Shown here: piece by piece, positions 8,070-20,951 of the stretch
Numbering within the stretch: position 1 is the stretch's first letter
Layout of the letters: the number at the start of each line of letters is the position of its first letter
Origin: Stutzerimonas kunmingensis
GTDB taxonomy: Bacteria > Pseudomonadota > Gammaproteobacteria > Pseudomonadales > Pseudomonadaceae
NCBI RefSeq assembly: GCF_014764705.1
Contig: NZ_JACXXG010000033.1
Span: 1-43,642 of the forward strand
DNA: 43,642 bases
Reading direction: 5' to 3'
Program-made: the position numbers and the translations under genes
The notes under the pieces: generated by a model
What the model saw: only the letters and a program-made list of their open reading frames with translations
What the model was told of the DNA's origin: nothing
Databases searched by the model: none

Positions 8070-8087
8070 ATTAACAAATTTGTTAAT
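8070..8087. promoter_or_regulatory. Perfect 18-base AT-rich palindrome
   Basis: ATTAACAAATTTGTTAAT is its own reverse complement. It lies 63 bases after the last gene of the hsd-like operon. It has no GC stem and no following T-run, so it is more like a dimeric-protein binding site than an intrinsic terminator. Confidence 0.45.
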
Positions 8088-8134
8088 GCTTTCCTTACCA
8101 GTAACCTGCTTCGATTGATGCCTGGTCGGCTTTT

Positions 8135-8275
8135 TCAAGCCACGGTGGCCGCAGCTCGACGCTTGTAGCGAACCAGTGGATGGTTGTTGATCCGCTTCAT
8201 CTCGAACAAGTCGATGGCAGCGAACAGATCTACCAGCCGTGGATATCCATAGTTGCGTGAGTCAAAGACAGATAA
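8135..8275 (-). pseudogene. C-terminal remnant of a NYN/LOTUS (OST-HTH)-type protein
   Basis: On the minus strand, ending at a TGA at 8137-8135, there is an open stretch reading SVFDSRNYGYPRLVDLF, then AAIDLFEMKR, INNHPLVRYKRR. The F-D-x-R-N-Y-G-Y-x-x-L-x-D-L pattern resembles the C-terminal OST-HTH domain of bacterial NYN-domain nucleases. Only about 45 codons remain; upstream of about 8275 the similarity stops. I read it as a deletion scar. Confidence is moderate because the fragment is short. Confidence 0.5.
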
Positions 8276-8297
8276 CTCTCAGCTAGTGGGCCTCACA

Positions 8298-8334
8298 GGC
8301 TGTAGCCGCGACCCGGTGAGTCACGGCTACAGCC
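8298..8334. terminator. Inverted repeat after the small exported protein gene
   Basis: GGCTGTAGCCG (8298-8308) pairs perfectly with CGGCTACAGCC (8324-8334). It lies just downstream of the minus-strand gene ending at 8343. There is no T-run, so this is at best a non-canonical terminator. Confidence 0.4.
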
Positions 8335-8342
8335 TTGAGCAA

Positions 8343-8606
8343 TCAGTTCCCGCCGCTGGACGAGCGGCGGGTTGCCGGAGACTGCGTGGCAGTCGGCTTC
8401 TTCTTCGCGGCGTCGCACTGCTCTTTCAGCTTCTTCACTTCGGGATAAGCCACATCGCTGATGTACCGCTTGGTATCAGCCAATTGCTCGCATGTCTTCG
8501 GCATCGCTTTCTCGTCGTCATCATGCCCACCGGGATGGGCCATCACGAACGGCGAAGCGAGCAACGTGCGAGCCAGGGCGGCAATCAAAAATGGACGAAT
8601 CTTCAT
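8343..8606 (-). CDS. Small exported His/Asp-rich protein, metal-cluster associated
   Basis: 87 residues from the ATG at 8606, which has AGGAGA about 6 bases upstream. The N-terminus (MKIRPFLIAALARTLLASPFVMA) is a signal peptide. It is followed by a short potential metal-binding segment, HPGGHDDDEK, and a mature region with two cysteines (KTCEQLAD and KEQCDAAKKK). The low-complexity Ser/Thr/Lys tail suggests a small periplasmic protein. It faces the same way as the czc operon that begins to the right of the IS5/intron insertion, so it may once have been the operon's last gene. No named family recognised. Confidence 0.6.
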   Translation of the reverse strand: MKIRPFLIAALARTLLASPFVMAHPGGHDDDEKAMPKTCEQLADTKRYISDVAYPEVKKLKEQCDAAKKKPTATQSPATRRSSSGGN

Positions 8607-9369
8607 TTCACTATCTCCTGGGGTGAGGCCCTGCATACAAGGCAGGGCGGGAAACTTCGGCCGCCCGTTACGCGCACGGCGCAGCAAGACGGCGGGAGTG
8701 CATAGGACGGCAAGCGCGACCCGGAGATGCACCAGACCAAGAAGGGCAACCAGTACTACTTCGGCAGTGCGACCTGAAAGTCGCATGGGTTTCTGTTCCG
8801 CAGGTTAACGCCCGACGGAACCGACTGTTCCACCACTCGTTCCCTACCCAGACAGGCGTGGCCGGCAACAGCCGGGTCTGAAGCTCTGGGGACAATGTAA
8901 CCGCCGATATTTCGGTAGGTCGAACCGCGAGGCCAGACTGAATCTGCCAGCATCAAGGCGGAGAGGTGCTAGGGATGAACGGGTACGGCTAACACAAGTG
9001 AATCTCATATAAACGTCGTCATAGTAGCCAAGCCAAAGATGCTGACAGGCTTGAACCAAAAGGTGCGCGGCCAGGCAGGGGTTCTTACCGATAGCCCCTC
9101 GTGGATGTGGTGCCGCCGGCGAAATCGAGGAGCCCGACCCGTTCGGAAATCCATGCGGAACAGGGTAAGCCCGTAGCGTTGCCGATTTCGGCAGGTGAGC
9201 TGTAAAGCAAGCTGTTGATGCTGCGGGTAAAGGAATGTGGAAAAAGCGAAGGTCACCCTGTAATGGGGTGAATACAGATTGAAACATCATCTGGCGCGAA
9301 AGCGAGCAGACTTCCACACGGTCTTCCATGGCGAGAAAACCTGATCAATCGTTGTACGGAGGAAAGCAG

Positions 9370-10875
9370 ATGGCAGTGTTCGCACCCAATGCGCAAGCAA
9401 CGGCGAGCATTGGTGCGCCTTCGAACTTCATATCGGCCTGGCCCCAACACTGGAACCAGATCGAGTCGCAAGTGAAACGACTCCAGGTACGTATCGCCAA
9501 GGCAACACGAGAAGGCAGGTGGGGCAAGGTGCAAGCCTTGCAACGACTGCTGACTCGCTCGTTCAGCGGCAAACTGTTGGCCGTGAAACGAGTGACGGAA
9601 AACAGAGGCAAGAGAACACCGGGCGTTGATGGCAAGATCTGGTCGACTCCGGTGGCTAAATCGACGGGAGCACAAGCGTTACAGCATCGGGGCTATCGGC
9701 CTCAACCGCTGAGACGCATCTACATACCCAAAAGCAATGGCAAGAAGCGTCCGCTGGGAATTCCAACGATGCGGGATCGTGCGATGCAGGCGCTGTGGAA
9801 ACTGGCACTTGAGCCGGTTGCCGAAACGCGTGCAGACCCCAACTCCTATGGATTTCGGCCGCAGCGATCCACTGCCGATGCAATCGCACATTGCTTCAAT
9901 GCACTGGCGAAACGTGGTTCGGCGCATTGGGTACTGGAAGCTGACATTCGAGGCTGTTTCGACAATATCAGTCACGATTGGCTGCTCACCAACGTGCCCA
10001 TGGATAAGGTGGTTCTGCGCAAATGGCTTCGAGCGGGGTATGTCGATCAGGGAGCCTTGTTCGCAACGGAGGCAGGAACCCCGCAAGGGGGAATCATCTC
10101 TCCGGTACTTGCGAATTGGACGCTGGATGGCCTGGAAGATGTCGTCCATGCAAGCGTGGCTTCGACAGCGCGCAAGCGTAAGCCATTCAAGATACACGTC
10201 GTACGATATGCCGATGACTTCATCATCACAGGGGCCACGCAAGCTGTTCTGCAACATCAGGTTCGTCCTGCAATTGAGGCGTTCCTGAAACAGCGTGGAC
10301 TGGAACTCTCTGATGAAAAGACTCAGATAACGCATATCTCACAAGGCTTCGATTTTCTCGGCCAAAACGTACGCAAGTACGCCGGCAAGCTGCTCATTAC
10401 ACCGGCTCGCAAGAGTGTGAAGGCATTGCTGGATAAGGTGAGGGAAATCGCAAACGCAAACAAGACGGCGACTCAAGCTAACTTGATCTTGACCCTGAAC
10501 CCGGTGATCCGAGGATGGGCCATGTATCATCGCCATGTTGTCGCCGCCAAGCGTTTCGCTTGGATCGACCATCAGATTTGGCAAGTGTTATGGCGCTGGG
10601 CAGTTCGTCGGCACGCCATGAAAAATGCCCATTGGGTAAAACAACGCTACTTTCGTGTCGTAGGTCAACGGCACTGGGCTTTCGCCACCCAGGAGAAAGC
10701 GCGCGGCTTGAGTCAACCTGCTTGGCTGTATGCCGCCGCCAGTGTTTCGATTGTGCGGCATATCAAAATATGCAGTGCAGCGAACCCGTTCGATCCAGCA
10801 TGGACGTTTTACCTTGAGCGCCGAAGAGCGCATCGTCAGGTTACCCAGTCTTACTCAGGCTGCTGGAAGGCTTGA
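9370..10875 (+). CDS. ltrA: Group II intron-encoded reverse transcriptase/maturase
   Basis: 501 residues from the ATG at 9370, chosen because GGAGGAAAG precedes it; an upstream ATG at 9328 has no ribosome site. RT domains are clear: RVTENRGKRTPGVDGK (RT-0/1), IPKSNGKKRPLGIPTMRDR, EADIRGCFDNISHDWL, GTPQGGIISPVLAN and the catalytic YADD at 280-283. A maturase X domain follows (LNPVIRGWAMYHRHVVA). The C-terminus (ANPFDPAWTFYLERRRAH) stops without the CxxC/HNH endonuclease domain, so this is an RT-maturase lacking En. Its TGA lies at the first bases of domain V. Confidence 0.93.
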   Translation: MAVFAPNAQATASIGAPSNFISAWPQHWNQIESQVKRLQVRIAKATREGRWGKVQALQRLLTRSFSGKLLAVKRVTENRGKRTPGVDGKIWSTPVAKSTGAQALQHRGYRPQPLRRIYIPKSNGKKRPLGIPTMRDRAMQALWKLALEPVAETRADPNSYGFRPQRSTADAIAHCFNALAKRGSAHWVLEADIRGCFDNISHDWLLTNVPMDKVVLRKWLRAGYVDQGALFATEAGTPQGGIISPVLANWTLDGLEDVVHASVASTARKRKPFKIHVVRYADDFIITGATQAVLQHQVRPAIEAFLKQRGLELSDEKTQITHISQGFDFLGQNVRKYAGKLLITPARKSVKALLDKVREIANANKTATQANLILTLNPVIRGWAMYHRHVVAAKRFAWIDHQIWQVLWRWAVRRHAMKNAHWVKQRYFRVVGQRHWAFATQEKARGLSQPAWLYAAASVSIVRHIKICSAANPFDPAWTFYLERRRAHRQVTQSYSGCWKA

Positions 10876-10907
10876 GCCGTATGAGGGGTGACTCTCACGT
10901 ACGGTTC
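10874..10907 (+). ncRNA. Group II intron domain V
   Basis: A 34-base hairpin starts GAGCCGTATGAGG and ends ACGTACGGTTC. It has the usual tetraloop-capped stem and catalytic bulge of domain V. It is followed by domain VI (about 10911-10948), whose stem is ACAGGGGTG/CACCCCTGT. This is the ribozyme's active site and confirms the intron call. Confidence 0.85.
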
Positions 10908-11406
10908 TTAGGGGAGACAGGGGTGGTAACACCCCTGTTTTACCCGACTGAAGGCGCACATCGGCGTGGATGATGAGTCGGGGCTGGTACACAGCGTGGT
11001 AGGCACGGCAGCCAACGTGGCGGATATCACCCAGGTCGACAAACTGCTGCACGGTGACGAGAACGTCGTCTGCGCGGATGCCGGCTACACCGGCGTCGAA
11101 AAGCGCCCCGAACATGCTGGCCACGAAGTGATCTGGCAGGTCGCAGCACGCCGCAGCACCTACAAGAAGCTCGATAAGCGCAGTGCCCTGTACAAAGCCA
11201 AGCGCAAGATCGAGAAGGCCAAGGCACAAGTGCGAGCGAAGGTCGAGCATCCGTTTCGAGTGATCAAGCGCCAGTTCGGTTACGTGAAGGTGCGCTTCCG
11301 TGGCCTGGCCAAGAACACCGCTCAGCTGGTGACGCTGTTCGCGCTGTCGAACCTATGGATGGCGCGCCGACATTTGCTGACTACCGCAGGAGAGGTGCGC
11401 CTGTAA

Positions 11407-11692
11407 TGCGGAAAATGGCTGCTGCGAGGTGCTCGCGGCGGCCAAAAACGGAGAACTGAGCGGGTTACCTGGTCGATTTTGATCGACGGCCCGCTTTCAA
11501 AAGCAGCGAGGGCTGAAGTCGACCGGAAATACAGGGCTACTTCAGACCTTCCTTAGGACTCGGCAATACTCCAGACAGTCTTTCGTGCATGAATCTCATA
11601 CCTTGAATAAACTCCGCAAATCGTTTGATCGAGAGCGGCAATTGATTTTCAATCGCCGCAATCCTGCGATCAGGTGGTAAGAATCAGCGTTC
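11407..11692. other. IS5 right end and short tail before czcA
   Basis: The segment 11534-11552 (GGGCTACTTCAGACCTTCC) is the reverse of a start GGAAGGTCTGAAG..., like the IS5 terminal repeat. It is followed by TTAG at 11553-11556, matching the IS5 target preference YTAR. The matching left repeat was not found near 8606-8706, in agreement with the 5' truncation. Between 11557 and 11692 there is no convincing gene. A minus-strand open stretch of about 45 codons (ENQLPLSIKRFAEFI) looks coding but has no start codon, and may be a gene tail cut by the IS. Confidence 0.55.
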
Positions 11693-16069
<4,377 letters not shown>

Positions 16070-16073
<4 letters not shown>

Positions 16074-17317
16074 GGTGCGGTGTCCTCGACGGTGGCGGTG
16101 AGGCGTTCCACCTCGACCAGCAAAAGGTGATAGCGGGTGGCGGCTTCGACAGTTCGCGCACGCAAATCGAACAGTGTCCGCTGCGCTTGAGCCAGTGACA
16201 GATAAGAGAAGCGGCCTTGTTCAAAGCCGCGCCGAGTCGTCGCTAAGGCACTTTCAGCCATAGGCAGCATTCGTGTGCGTAGCGATTCGGCTTCGTGCCG
16301 CGCGTGCGTGAGTTCCTGATATTTGTCGAACAGCGTCTGGTGGCGCTCGAAGCGTTCGGCATCACGCCGCGCTTCCAGCGCAGCAAGCTCCGCATTTGCT
16401 TGAGACACCGCGTATCCAGAGCGCGTTGGACTACCCAACGGCACCGAGATCGACATCACCACGCCGTGATCCTTGAAGGCTTCCAGGCGTCGCACGCCCA
16501 AGCTGACGTCGATGTTTGGTTTGGCCTCAGCCTCGGCGAGCCGGCGCCGGGCGCCAATGGTGTCGGCCCGCAATCGCGAGGCCCACAGTTCTGGCGTCGA
16601 AGGCAAGCGTGCAGCCAGCGTCTCGAACGGCGCCACAGTCGGCAAGGCTTGCAGGTCACCGACGACCTCACCGAAGTCGGGTGCCAGCGCGCCCCAACTC
16701 GCTGCTAAAGTCATCTTTGCGCTAGCCAGCTCGTGTGCAGCACTTTCGCGATTGAGTTGCGCCTCAGCGAGCGCAATCTCCGCGGCCTGCAAATCCGACT
16801 CGGGATTTCGAGCGGCCTGCACCCACGCTGCAACCTCCTGGCGGGTGCGCTCCGCTTGCTGGATACGTTCCTCGGCATACGCCAGCCGCTGCTGTCTGGC
16901 GAGCACCTCGATGAAGCGAGTTGTAGTCAGGCTGGCCAAGTCGATCCGCACTTTGGTGGCCTGATGCTCTTGCTCCCTCATCTCGGCCCGGCCCAACGTC
17001 TGACGGGCCTCGCGCTTGCCGCCGAGTTCTATGACCCGGCCAATGCGCAATGTCGTTTCCGCCGAGCGAACACCTCGTAGGTTGCCGTTACCGGCCACGT
17101 TCTCTACCTCGCCGCCAATGGTGTAAGGCGGTGGCAACGCCTCGCGCTGCGTGCGGGCTTGCACGGCTTGGAGTTGAGCCGTTTCAGCGGCAATGGATGG
17201 GTGAGCGGCCAATGCGCGGGTGACTGCATCCTCCAATCGCAAGGTTTCGGCGGCCACGGCTGCGGACGTGCCGCAGGCTCCGACGAACACCAAGGCCACT
17301 ACGCGGATCAAATTCAT
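16070..17317 (-). CDS. czcC: CzcC-type outer-membrane channel
   Basis: 415 residues from the ATG at 17317, which has AGGA about 5 bases upstream; an ATG at 17329 lacks such a site. A cleavable signal (MNLIRVVALVFVGACGTSAAVA) is followed by a TolC/OMF-type protein. It has two repeats of long helices (LEDAVTRALAAHPSIAAETA near the start; ARHEAESLRTRMLPMAESAL near the end). It forms the outer-membrane exit of the CzcCBA pump. It is the first gene of the czc operon and has a BlaI-type operator 84 bases upstream. Confidence 0.88.
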
Positions 17318-17400
17318 GGAAATCCTCATGACGACAAAAGTTGGCGAGCAAATGATTCCGCGTGACGACATCCCGCGCACGCCGGAGCGAAATCACCATA

Positions 17401-17421
17401 AAACCGAGCATCAATCGGTTT
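17401..17421. promoter_or_regulatory. BlaI-type operator before czcCBA
   Basis: AAACCGA, a 7-base spacer, TCGGTTT. The same site occurs at 18899-18919 before the repressor gene, with 19 of 21 bases identical. It sits in the 75-base gap between the M56 protease gene and the czcC start region. A TTGATG (17414-17409, minus strand) inside it could serve as a -35 element, but the -10 is weak. Confidence 0.7.
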
Positions 17422-17455
17422 TTCGGACAAAAAAACACAGCACACAGGCATATGG

Positions 17456-18454
17456 TTACCTCGTCATCACGGCGATGAGAGATTCGGTTACAGAATGCAG
17501 CCAGCCTGTAGAGAGGCTGCAAAACACCAGAACAAGACTGCCTAGCACCGGCCCCAAGTATGAGACAGACGAGAGCTTGGGCGACAGCAACGCCTCGACG
17601 CGCTCAGGGACAAAATCGGAAAAGAACGCCATCGTCAATGGCACCTGTTCCTTGGCGTGTTGCCGAAATATCTTCTCCACTACAACGATGGTTTCGGCCA
17701 CGGCGACAGGACATCCCACTTCGGTTGCAGCGGCAAAATCACAACGCTGTTCCAATGCGAGTTCCAGATCACGCAACAACCGGCGGCGAGTACCTGGCAA
17801 CTGGATGCTCGACAATACGACGGCGATCAAACGATGCAGAACATCGCGATTGGCGATGTGAGCCTGTTCGTGCGCCAACACCACGCGCAACTGCGTCGGA
17901 TCAAGTCGCCGCATCAACGAGGTCGAAAGCAGGATGTGACCTTGCCCGACGCCACAGGCCAGCGCCATAGGTTGATCGACATCAAGCACGCGAAGTTTGT
18001 CTGGATGCCCCGGACGCCAGCTCAGGCGCACCATCGAGGCAAGGGTTCGCCGAGCACGCCAAAGACCCACTGCGGCCCGTGAAGCCAGCCAAGCCGCGTA
18101 TCCTGCCAACAATGCCAATGCTCCCCATAGCCAAGCACTTTGCCCATTGCCGCTCGGGTGCCAAACGCACAGGTGCAAGAGCGTTTCAGCGTGTGCAGAG
18201 CAGGCAGCGGCAAATCGGGCCGAATCATCAAACATCGACGGCATGGCAATGGTCATGGCCGCGTAGGCAATACCCGCCGAGGCAGGTGTTACCAGCGTCC
18301 ACCACGATACCCTTGCTCGCTGGGAAGGCGTCTTTCCCGACAGCGCACGGCGCAATGGGCGCTCGCAGGCTCCAATCAGCAAGGTCAGCGTTACCGCCAG
18401 TACGAAACCGGATAGCAATGCAAATTGAAGCAGTGGCCCATAACTCGTCATCAC
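17456..18454 (-). CDS. M56-family (BlaR1-like) membrane metalloprotease
   Basis: 332 residues with about four membrane segments (near 10-30, 55-72, 108-125 and the C-terminus). The cytoplasmic zinc-protease motif is HEQAH at 195-199, preceded by VVLA as in M56 enzymes, and an acidic partner lies in LELALEQRCDF. Unlike BlaR1/MecR1 it ends after the last membrane helix and has no penicillin-binding sensor domain, so it senses something else. In the BlaR1 system the protease cleaves BlaI-type repressors. By inference it would relieve repression of czcCBA on metal stress. Start overlaps blaI by 4 bases. Confidence 0.82.
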   Translation of the reverse strand: MMTSYGPLLQFALLSGFVLAVTLTLLIGACERPLRRALSGKTPSQRARVSWWTLVTPASAGIAYAAMTIAMPSMFDDSARFAAACSAHAETLLHLCVWHPSGNGQSAWLWGALALLAGYAAWLASRAAVGLWRARRTLASMVRLSWRPGHPDKLRVLDVDQPMALACGVGQGHILLSTSLMRRLDPTQLRVVLAHEQAHIANRDVLHRLIAVVLSSIQLPGTRRRLLRDLELALEQRCDFAAATEVGCPVAVAETIVVVEKIFRQHAKEQVPLTMAFFSDFVPERVEALLSPKLSSVSYLGPVLGSLVLVFCSLSTGWLHSVTESLIAVMTR

Positions 18455-18858
18455 GTCTGATCCAATTCAGCGCGACGATGGGCAATCAACTCCTCCAGCC
18501 TCTTGAGCTGGTCGTCATCCGCCCTTGCAGCAAGATCGACAAAGGCGCTCAGCAACGCATCCGGCTGCGGGCCTGCGACGCGACGCACCGTGGATTCCAC
18601 CAACTTCTGGATCAATTCGCGGCGGGAAACTCGTGCTGAATATTCATAGGCATGGCTGATCTTTTCTCGCCGGAGCATGGCCTTGCGAAAAAGACGTTCC
18701 AGCGTAGATTGCACGGTGTTCGGAGAAATCGAGCGAGCCTGCCCAATGCGGGCATACACCGCCTTGGTGTCGGACGGGCCGAAGCGCCAGATGTCTTCGA
18801 GCACGGCGATCTCCAGATCGCCCAGTGTTGGTACGCTGTGATTGGTCAAGGTTGTCAA
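18451..18858 (-). CDS. BlaI/MecI/CopY-family repressor
   Basis: 135 residues: a winged helix (LGDLEIAVLEDIWRFGPSDT, then ISPNTVQSTLERLFRKAMLR) and a C-terminal dimerisation helix region with acidic/basic repeats. BlaI/CopY repressors bind palindromes as dimers and are released by proteolysis or metal binding. There is no CopY-type CxCxxxxCxC metal site, so control by the adjoining M56 protease is more likely. It is the first gene of a two-gene regulatory operon, next to a palindromic operator overlapping its own promoter. Confidence 0.85.
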   Translation of the reverse strand: MTTLTNHSVPTLGDLEIAVLEDIWRFGPSDTKAVYARIGQARSISPNTVQSTLERLFRKAMLRREKISHAYEYSARVSRRELIQKLVESTVRRVAGPQPDALLSAFVDLAARADDDQLKRLEELIAHRRAELDQT

Positions 18859-18883
18859 CTCCGAGCTTTGACTCGAACCTAGA

Positions 18884-18919
18884 AGTATCCCTTACAAAAA
18901 ACCGACCGTCAATCGGTTT
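18884..18919 (-). promoter_or_regulatory. blaI promoter with overlapping operator
   Basis: On the minus strand TTGACG (18912-18907) and GATACT (18889-18884) are 17 bases apart, a good sigma-70 promoter. The -35 lies inside the palindrome AAACCGA-N7-TCGGTTT (18899-18919), so repressor binding would block polymerase directly. Autoregulation is the simplest reading. Confidence 0.7.
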
Positions 18920-18959
18920 ATCATGGCTCGCTGGCGCCACACTCTGCTAGTGTGAACAG

Positions 18960-20951
18960 TTAACCGACGGCAGGCCCACGCTGCCGCCCGATCTCCCAAG
19001 ACACCCCGCCACCGCGCACCGTAGCGGCAAGCTGCTGTCCTAGCCGCTGCTCGATCACTGGTTTCCACGGCACCAGGCTGAACCCCTTGCCGCCATCGAG
19101 CATGGCGTAGCGCCCACTGGCGAGCATGACGGAGCGCCTGTAGATGCCCGCCACGCGCTGCCCGTCAGTCACGGGCCGATGCTCCAGGCCAGTTTCGGCG
19201 GCAATGTCCTTGGCGGCCTGCGCCAGCTCCCGGTTGCGCAGCGTGCCCAGCAGGTTGCGCGCCAGAATCACGCGCTGCCCGCGCCGCTCGGCCAGCCCCT
19301 GTTCGGCCAGGAAGTCGGCGCGCTGCTGCATCGCCTGTTTGGCCTCACTACCAAAGCCCAGGTCGCCCAGGCCCGACCCGCCACCGATCAACTGCTGGTC
19401 GAGCCAAGTGGCGCCGATCACGCGGGCCTGCCGCTCGATGGGCAGGTGCGATTTCAGTTCCACCGCCACGCCGCCCAGGCGCTGCGCGTCATAGCGGCGG
19501 CCCTGTTCGGCCAGGTCGTCCGGCACCTTCCATAGTCCCTCGGCCACGCGCTCCACGATGCCGGCGCGGCGCAGGGCTTCCAGCCGGCGGACGTGGGCCG
19601 CGACGACTTCCTGCGGATCGCGGCCCGGCACGGCCTGACCCTGCGCGACGGCCAGGTGGTGGTCAGTGCGGTACAGGCCATCGCTCGCCAGCGCGGCGAT
19701 GTTCTTGTCGGCCGCGCGCACGTCGGCCGACCCCTTCACCTCCACCACGGCGCCAGTCGGGTAGTTCGCCAGCTCGTCGCGGGCATTGAGCGCGACGTAG
19801 TGGGCCTTGCCGTCCACGCCGTCGATGACCAGATAGCCCCGGTCGCGCAGCTCGTCGGCCAGTCCCTTCGCGGCCACTCGGCCGAGGATGGTTCGGCCGT
19901 CGTCGCCCGGCTCGAACACCGCCAGTTCGCGCGGCTCGCCGCGCATCGCCCGCTGCATGGTGCGGATGATGTCGCCACGTTCGCCCAGGGCGCGCAGGGT
20001 CTTTTCCGCGTCGGCATGGACGGCCCAGGTGCCCGGCTGCATCTCGTCGGCCAGGCCCAGGCGCTGCAAGCGTTGCAGCCGGCCGATCAGCAGCAGGCGC
20101 TGGCGTTGCAGCCGAGGTTCGTTGAAGCGTTCGATCTGCACCCGGCCATCCTCGCCGGCCTCGCGCTGCAACGTGCGGTCGAGGCTCGTCCACCGCTCTT
20201 GCTCCACCTCGCGCTGCAAGGTCTGCTGGATCTCCAGCTCGCTGCGCGGCCCCAGCCATTCGGTCGCCAGTTCTGCGGCGCGATGGCGGAAGCCATCGGC
20301 GATGTAGTCGCCCGCGATGATGAGGTCTTTGCCGGTGTCGTCGCGTCCGCGCACGACGATGTGCGTGTGCGGGTTGTCGGTGTTCCAGTGGTTGACGGCT
20401 ACCCAATCGAGGCCCGTGCCCAGGTCGGCTTCCATGCGGCCCATCAGGTGCCGCGTGTAGGTGCGTAGGTCTTCCAGCTCGGCCCCATCCTCGGGCGAGA
20501 GGATGAAGCGGAAATGGTGCCGGTCGTCAGCGCAGCGTTCCTTGAAGGCGTCGAGGTCGGCGGCATCGGTTTGCGGCCCGTAGGCTTGGCCCGGCTCGCC
20601 ATCGCGGCCCACACCGTCGCGCTCGATGTAGCGTAGATGCTTGGCGAGCGACTGCGGGCTGGCTTGGCGCTGGTTGACCAGCAGCGTCTTGATGGTCACG
20701 CGCCGCGACATGGGCGTCAGCTTGGCGCCGGCGAAGCGCGCCGCTGTGTGGCCGCGCCCGAGGCGCGAGCCGGGCCGCTGGCCGGTGCCCCTCCCGGTGC
20801 CGGTGCCGGTGGCAGTGCCAGGACGGCGCACAGCGGACTTGCCGCTGCTGGCCTTGCCCGCCTGCTTGAGCACCTTGGAGACGAAGCTCTGGTCGCGGTT
20901 CTTTGGGGCGCCGGGGCGGATGCGGAAATCGTCGTCGCGGCGGTCGGTCAT
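18960..20951 (-). CDS. Conjugative relaxase, TraI/VirD2-like (DUF3363 type)
   Basis: 663 residues from the ATG at 20951, preceded by AGGGAG; longer upstream reading is GC-rich non-coding DNA. The relaxase core has the three-histidine signature (H188 in NHWN; H195 and H197 in NPHTHIVVRG). An unusual Gly/Thr/Arg-rich linker (TATGTGTGRGTGQRPGSRLG) lies near residues 46-65. The C-terminal half follows the DUF3363 pattern of Tn4371-type ICE relaxases. It would nick oriT and lead the strand into the recipient, but the transfer apparatus is absent here. It could only be mobilised in trans. Confidence 0.85.
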   Translation of the reverse strand: MTDRRDDDFRIRPGAPKNRDQSFVSKVLKQAGKASSGKSAVRRPGTATGTGTGRGTGQRPGSRLGRGHTAARFAGAKLTPMSRRVTIKTLLVNQRQASPQSLAKHLRYIERDGVGRDGEPGQAYGPQTDAADLDAFKERCADDRHHFRFILSPEDGAELEDLRTYTRHLMGRMEADLGTGLDWVAVNHWNTDNPHTHIVVRGRDDTGKDLIIAGDYIADGFRHRAAELATEWLGPRSELEIQQTLQREVEQERWTSLDRTLQREAGEDGRVQIERFNEPRLQRQRLLLIGRLQRLQRLGLADEMQPGTWAVHADAEKTLRALGERGDIIRTMQRAMRGEPRELAVFEPGDDGRTILGRVAAKGLADELRDRGYLVIDGVDGKAHYVALNARDELANYPTGAVVEVKGSADVRAADKNIAALASDGLYRTDHHLAVAQGQAVPGRDPQEVVAAHVRRLEALRRAGIVERVAEGLWKVPDDLAEQGRRYDAQRLGGVAVELKSHLPIERQARVIGATWLDQQLIGGGSGLGDLGFGSEAKQAMQQRADFLAEQGLAERRGQRVILARNLLGTLRNRELAQAAKDIAAETGLEHRPVTDGQRVAGIYRRSVMLASGRYAMLDGGKGFSLVPWKPVIEQRLGQQLAATVRGGGVSWEIGRQRGPAVG

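Larger units (their letters stand above)
8767..10948 (+). mobile_element. Group II intron with reverse transcriptase, inserted in an IS5-family transposase gene
   Basis: The 5' border is GTGCGACC at 8767, directly after the exon sequence TTCGGCA. The 3' border is CCCGAC ending at 10948. Joining the exons restores the transposase reading frame exactly, which fixes both borders. The 2182-base intron has a structured RNA region of about 600 bases, a maturase ORF, a 34-base domain V and a domain VI hairpin with the terminal AY dinucleotide. All parts for self-splicing and retrohoming appear present. Confidence 0.88.
8706..11406 (+). pseudogene. IS5-family transposase gene, 5'-truncated and split by a group II intron
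   Basis: The exon part at 8706-8766 encodes DGKRDPEMHQTKKGNQYYFG plus the A of an ATG codon. The second exon resumes at 10949 with TG AAG..., giving MKAHIGVDDESGLVHSVVGT and continuing for about 150 residues to a TAA at 11406. The catalytic-domain remainder (ADAGYTGVEKR, KVEHPFRVIKRQFG) is typical of the IS5 family DDE core. A TAG lies in frame directly before 8706 and the first half of the transposase is missing. So even perfect splicing could not restore an active protein. Confidence 0.85.

Noticed and set aside
19593..20468. Plus-strand reading frame (291 codons) opposite the relaxase
   Set aside because: Antisense artefact in high-GC DNA; the minus-strand relaxase has clear motifs.
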